Positions 41,037 to 44,325 of a DNA stretch of 44,325 bases are shown here, piece by piece; the stretch's first letter is position 1, and every line of letters starts with the position of its first letter. The stretch is from DASYPQ01 sp041488095 (GTDB taxonomy: Bacteria > Planctomycetota > UBA1135 > GCA-002686595). The position numbers and the translations under genes are program-made. The notes below the pieces were generated by a model that did no database searches, was not told where the DNA came from, and saw nothing but the letters and a program-made list of their open reading frames with translations. The DNA is taken from contig JBGPOP010000035.1 of the NCBI GenBank assembly GCA_041488095.1, positions 1 through 44,325 on the forward strand, in the 5' to 3' direction.

Positions 41037-44000
41037 CTACAGCCGACCAAGGTACTCGATCAGGTCGCGCAAGTCCTCGCGCGTGACGTACTGCTTCAGG
41101 CCTTCGGGCATCGCGGACAGCCCCTTCCTCCGGCCCGCGATCTCCGCGGCCGGCAAGTCGACCTCGGTCGCGTCGGACTTGCGCACGTGCACCGACTCCG
41201 AGGTCTCCGCGACGATCGAGCCTTCGACGTACGTGTCGTCCTGCATCGTGAACACGACGCCCTCGTACCCGGCCGCCAGGTTGCGGTTGGGATCGAGGAT
41301 CGACTCGAGGATCTGCAGGCGCGAGAGACGCTTTCCGACGCCGGCGAGGTTCGGCCCGACGATGCCGCCGTTCCCGCTGTCGCCGCCGTCGCCGGCGACG
41401 GCCGCCTCGCCGGTCGCGTGGCAGCGCAGGCAGGTGAGCGAAGCGTTCTCGCGGAACACCTTGCGCCCGAGCTCGGCGTCGCCGCCGAACAGGCAGTCGA
41501 GGTAGCCCGCGATCGGTGCGTCGGCGGTTCTCCGCGCATCCTCGCGCGCCTTGAGCAGGGCCTTGAGCTTCTCCGACTCGCGCACCTCCGCCGCCACGGT
41601 CAGGTCGAGCGCGAGCTCCGCGGGGAAGAGTCCCAGCGCCTGCTTCTCGAGCTCACCCGCGAGCAGGTCGTCGGCCGCGGGATCGGCGATCTTGCCCAGG
41701 CCCTGCAAGGCGACGCGCCGCTCCTCGATCGTCCCGGCCGAGAGCGCCGCGCGGAGCAGCGGCAGCGCCTTCCCGGGAAAGGCCGCCTGGTACGACCTGA
41801 GCGCGGCGGCGCGCACCGCGCCCTCGCGGTCGAACAGGGTCGCGGAGAGGGTGGTCTCGAGGTCGGCCGGCGCGAGCTGGCCCAACGCGGAGAGAGCCGC
41901 TGCGCGCAGGATCGCCGCGCGCTCGCGGTCGAGAGCGAGCGCGGTGAAGCGGCCGCCGAGGTCTTTCGCGCCTACCTCCCCCGCCAGGTGCACGAACGCC
42001 GCCGCGACCTTCGCGGGCGCACCGTCGATCAGCGTGCCGCCCAATGACGCGACCAGCGCCGGGAGGAACGCTCCGTCGTGCGCCGGCCGAGGCCGCCACT
42101 CGCCCAGGAATGGATCCCGACCGCCAGGCTTCGTCCAACGCGAGAGCAGCGAGAGCGACTCGGCGCGCAGCGCTTCCTCCTGGCGCGCGTCGGCCGCGAA
42201 ATGGGCGAGCCACATGGCGCGGTCCTCGCCTCCGAGCGCGAAGGCGGCTGCGAGCGCCCGCCGGCCGAAATGGTGGTCGAGCGCCGCGTCATGGCCGAGC
42301 TGCGCCGCGAGATCCGGCAGCGCGGCCCCGATCGGCTCGTCGTAGATCGCCCGCGCGGCCTCGAGGCGCACGAGCGGCGAAGCATCCGCCAGGAAGCTCG
42401 CGATCCGGGGCTCCAGGCGGCGGCGCAGCGCGACGACAGCGGCGAGGCGCGCGTCGACCGAGGCGTCCGCACCGGCCTCGAGCAGACGCTGTGTCGGTGC
42501 GCAGGCCGAGAGCGCGAAGATCGCCCCGTGCCGCAGCGCCGGATCGTTCTCGCCGGTCCTGCGCGCGAGGTCGAACAGGGGCTCGACCGCGAGCGGCTTC
42601 GCGATCCGGGCGAGAGCGATCGCGGCGTACAGGCGCACCCGCGAGCTCTCGTCGCCGAGGAGCTTCACGAGCTGCTCCGCGGCGCGCGGCTCGCGCAGGT
42701 CGCCGAGCACCCGCGCAGCCTGCGCGCGCACCTCGGCGTCGCCGTCCGCGAGGCGCTCGAGCAGCGGCTCGCGGCTCGCGCCCGCGTCGCGCGCGCAGAC
42801 GATCCCCATCCCCCAGATCCCGTGCAGGCTCGCGAAGAGCGACATCGAGCCGCGCGCGGCCTCGCGCAGGGCCGCGAACCCATCGGGACCGCGCCCGGAG
42901 AGCTCGAGCTCCGCCTCCTGCCTCACGCGCTGGTCAGCGTGGGCGAGAAGACGCGCGAGCTCGGCCGTCGGGCGCTTCCCCATCCCCTCGGCGAGCAGGC
43001 TCTTCACCTCCGCGACGATCGGCTGCGCGCGCCCGGATGGATTCGACACGCGGAAGATCCGCCCCTTGCCCGTCGCTTCCCAGCCGTCGGTCCAGTCGCA
43101 CGCGACCATCGTCCCGTCCGGCGCGAAGTCGCAGTCGGTCGCGCAGAACCGCCACGCGAAGTGCGCGGCGTCGGCGAGCTCGAACGACGCGCCCTTCGGC
43201 ACGAGGCGGAACGAATCGATGCCGCTGAACCCGGGCGTGCCCTCGAAATCGATCAGGAAGAAGCGCCCCTTCCATTCCTCCCCGAACCCCGTGCCCGGGT
43301 AGGCGCAGCAGCCCGAAGGTCCGTGCGAGAAGTCCGCGACCGGCGGGAGGATGTAGGCCGCCTGTCCGGCGAAGTGCGGGTACCAGAGCTTCTCGTCGTT
43401 CCACGCGCCGCGGAGCACCGGCTCGACCAGCCACTGGTAGCTGTAGCGCCAGCCCGAGTCGGAGCCCTCGATCACGTGGACCCAGCGCGCCGAGTCGCCG
43501 CCGTCGGAGTTGTTGTCGCCGGTGAAGAGGTTGCCGTACGCGTCGAAGCACAGGTCCTGGGGGTTGCGCAGGCCGGTCGCGAAGACCTCGAGGTGCGTCC
43601 CGTCGAGGTCGCAGCGCAAGACCGCGCCGGATTTCCAGTTGTCGACGACACCGGCCGGGGTCTCGACGTGCAGGGCGCGGTCGCCGCAGGAGAAGTACAG
43701 CTTGCCGTCGGGTCCGATGCGCAGGCCGTGGAGATCGTGGCCGAGCAGCGCGACGTGCAGCCCGTAGCCGGTCGAGAGGAGCTGCCGTTCGTCCGCGCGC
43801 CCGTCGCCGTCCCGGTCGCGGAGCTTCCACAGATCCGGGATGCAGGTGTAGTAGACGTCGCCCTGGCGCGAGAGCAGGCCCGCCCCGATGCCGGTCGCCG
43901 CGCTCTTGAAGCCGTCGGCGAAGACGGTCGCGGTGTCGGCGATGCCGTCGCCGTCGGTGTCGCGGAGGAGGCGGATGCGCTCGTGCTCCTTCTCGTAGTC

Positions 44001-44325
44001 CTCCGCGAAGCGATCCCCGGCGTGCCGGCGCAGCATCGCGACGCGGTCGGCGACCGTGCGCGAGGCGACGTCCTCGTCGAGCCAGTCCATGTGATCGCGG
44101 ATGTCGGTGACGCCCTTGTGGTGGCGGAAGGTCTCGGCGACGAAGATCGAGCCGTCCGCGTCGGGGTAGAGCGCGACGGGGTTGGCGAGCAGGGGCTCGG
44201 CGGCCCACAGCTCGATCTGGAATCCGGAAGGGACCTGGATCCGGGAGAGTGCCGCCTTGCCCTCGTCGGAAGCGGCGGCGACGAAGGGCTGGTAGGGCTC
44301 CTGTGCGGGAACCTGGAGCGCTAGC
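41037..44325 (-). CDS. PVC-type haem dehydrogenase with HEAT repeats (5' end cut by window)
   Basis: At least 1095 residues are visible; the start lies beyond the right edge. The visible N-terminal part is a propeller of the planctomycete membrane-bound dehydrogenase type: VPSGFQIELWAAEPLLANP, IFVAETFRHHKG, IRLLRDTDGDGIADTATVF, HGLRIGPDGKLYFSCGDR, GLRNPQDLCFDAYGNLF and CDFAPDGTMVACDWTDGW. A long run of HEAT-like repeats follows (VRAQAARVLGDLREPRAAE and similar). At the C-terminus is a c-type haem domain with CLRCH and NLAAGYEGVVFTMQDD. It is expected to be exported and to pass electrons from a sugar or alcohol to the respiratory chain. It heads the operon with the TIM-barrel and DUF1080 genes. 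Confidence 0.92.
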   Translation of the reverse strand, partial: LALQVPAQEPYQPFVAAASDEGKAALSRIQVPSGFQIELWAAEPLLANPVALYPDADGSIFVAETFRHHKGVTDIRDHMDWLDEDVASRTVADRVAMLRRHAGDRFAEDYEKEHERIRLLRDTDGDGIADTATVFADGFKSAATGIGAGLLSRQGDVYYTCIPDLWKLRDRDGDGRADERQLLSTGYGLHVALLGHDLHGLRIGPDGKLYFSCGDRALHVETPAGVVDNWKSGAVLRCDLDGTHLEVFATGLRNPQDLCFDAYGNLFTGDNNSDGGDSARWVHVIEGSDSGWRYSYQWLVEPVLRGAWNDEKLWYPHFAGQAAYILPPVADFSHGPSGCCAYPGTGFGEEWKGRFFLIDFEGTPGFSGIDSFRLVPKGASFELADAAHFAWRFCATDCDFAPDGTMVACDWTDGWEATGKGRIFRVSNPSGRAQPIVAEVKSLLAEGMGKRPTAELARLLAHADQRVRQEAELELSGRGPDGFAALREAARGSMSLFASLHGIWGMGIVCARDAGASREPLLERLADGDAEVRAQAARVLGDLREPRAAEQLVKLLGDESSRVRLYAAIALARIAKPLAVEPLFDLARRTGENDPALRHGAIFALSACAPTQRLLEAGADASVDARLAAVVALRRRLEPRIASFLADASPLVRLEAARAIYDEPIGAALPDLAAQLGHDAALDHHFGRRALAAAFALGGEDRAMWLAHFAADARQEEALRAESLSLLSRWTKPGGRDPFLGEWRPRPAHDGAFLPALVASLGGTLIDGAPAKVAAAFVHLAGEVGAKDLGGRFTALALDRERAAILRAAALSALGQLAPADLETTLSATLFDREGAVRAAALRSYQAAFPGKALPLLRAALSAGTIEERRVALQGLGKIADPAADDLLAGELEKQALGLFPAELALDLTVAAEVRESEKLKALLKAREDARRTADAPIAGYLDCLFGGDAELGRKVFRENASLTCLRCHATGEAAVAGDGGDSGNGGIVGPNLAGVGKRLSRLQILESILDPNRNLAAGYEGVVFTMQDDTYVEGSIVAETSESVHVRKSDATEVDLPAAEIAGRRKGLSAMPEGLKQYVTREDLRDLIEYLGRL

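Noticed and set aside
1..44325. tRNA, rRNA, IS element, integrase, toxin-antitoxin or defence-island genes
   Set aside because: I looked for these on both strands and saw no supporting motif; the CHAT protein alone is not enough to call a defence system.

Overview
The window looks like chromosome of an uncultured, high-GC member of the Planctomycetota (or a close PVC-group relative). It contains several hallmark planctomycete families: a PSCyt1/DUF1549/DUF1553 cytochrome-type protein paired with a DUF1501 protein, a PVC-type haem dehydrogenase with HEAT repeats, a 3-keto-disaccharide hydrolase (DUF1080), TAT-exported TIM-barrel isomerases, an ECF sigma factor with a very long C-terminal extension, and secreted propellers ending in a Cys-rich module. 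Species cannot be fixed from the sequence. I see no tRNA, rRNA, CRISPR array, insertion sequence or phage gene.

Layout. (a) 279-4778, minus: a TAT-exported NAD-binding epimerase, a lipoprotein GH29 alpha-L-fucosidase and a coupled NHL-type propeller. (b) 5221-8819, plus: a tandem pair of secreted seven-bladed propellers with almost identical C-terminal modules. (c) 8849-16370, minus: a large exported CHAT-peptidase/TPR protein, then the DUF1549/1553 and DUF1501 pair. (d) 16450-24429, minus: a tightly coupled eight-gene operon, in transcription order IclR regulator, Gfo/Idh/MocA oxidoreductase, L-fuconolactonase, L-fuconate dehydratase, 2-keto-3-deoxy-L-fuconate dehydrogenase, diketo-deoxyfuconate hydrolase (FAH family), LhgO-type FAD oxidase and Ldh2-type dehydrogenase. 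(e) 24504-30289, plus: an RbsB/RbsA/RbsC-type sugar ABC transporter transcribed divergently from (d), split between RbsB and RbsA by an inverted secreted-protein gene at 25543-27354. (f) 30295-37956, plus: a PhoD-SGNH fusion hydrolase, a small membrane protein, CutC, a transglutaminase-like exoprotein and a membrane-tethered ECF sigma factor. (g) 38034-44325, minus: a PVC haem dehydrogenase (cut by the window edge), two exported TIM-barrel proteins, a DUF1080 hydrolase and an L-rhamnose/L-fucose mutarotase-family protein.

How it fits together. The central theme is deoxy-sugar use, most likely L-fucose. A surface fucosidase would release fucose, an ABC transporter would import it, a mutarotase would interconvert anomers, and the operon encodes the non-phosphorylating route fuconolactone > fuconate > 2-keto-3-deoxyfuconate > 2,4-diketo-3-deoxyfuconate > pyruvate + L-lactate. 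The last two oxidoreductases could handle the lactate. The first enzyme, L-fucose 1-dehydrogenase, is not obvious; the Gfo/Idh/MocA protein is the best local candidate. This differs from the microcompartment-based fucose/rhamnose route known in some other planctomycetes; no shell protein is present here.

Most notable items outside the pathway: a sigma factor fused through one transmembrane helix to an extracytoplasmic multi-domain region, an exported CHAT protease, a shared six-cysteine C-terminal module on three secreted proteins, and a probable non-AUG start that hides a signal peptide.
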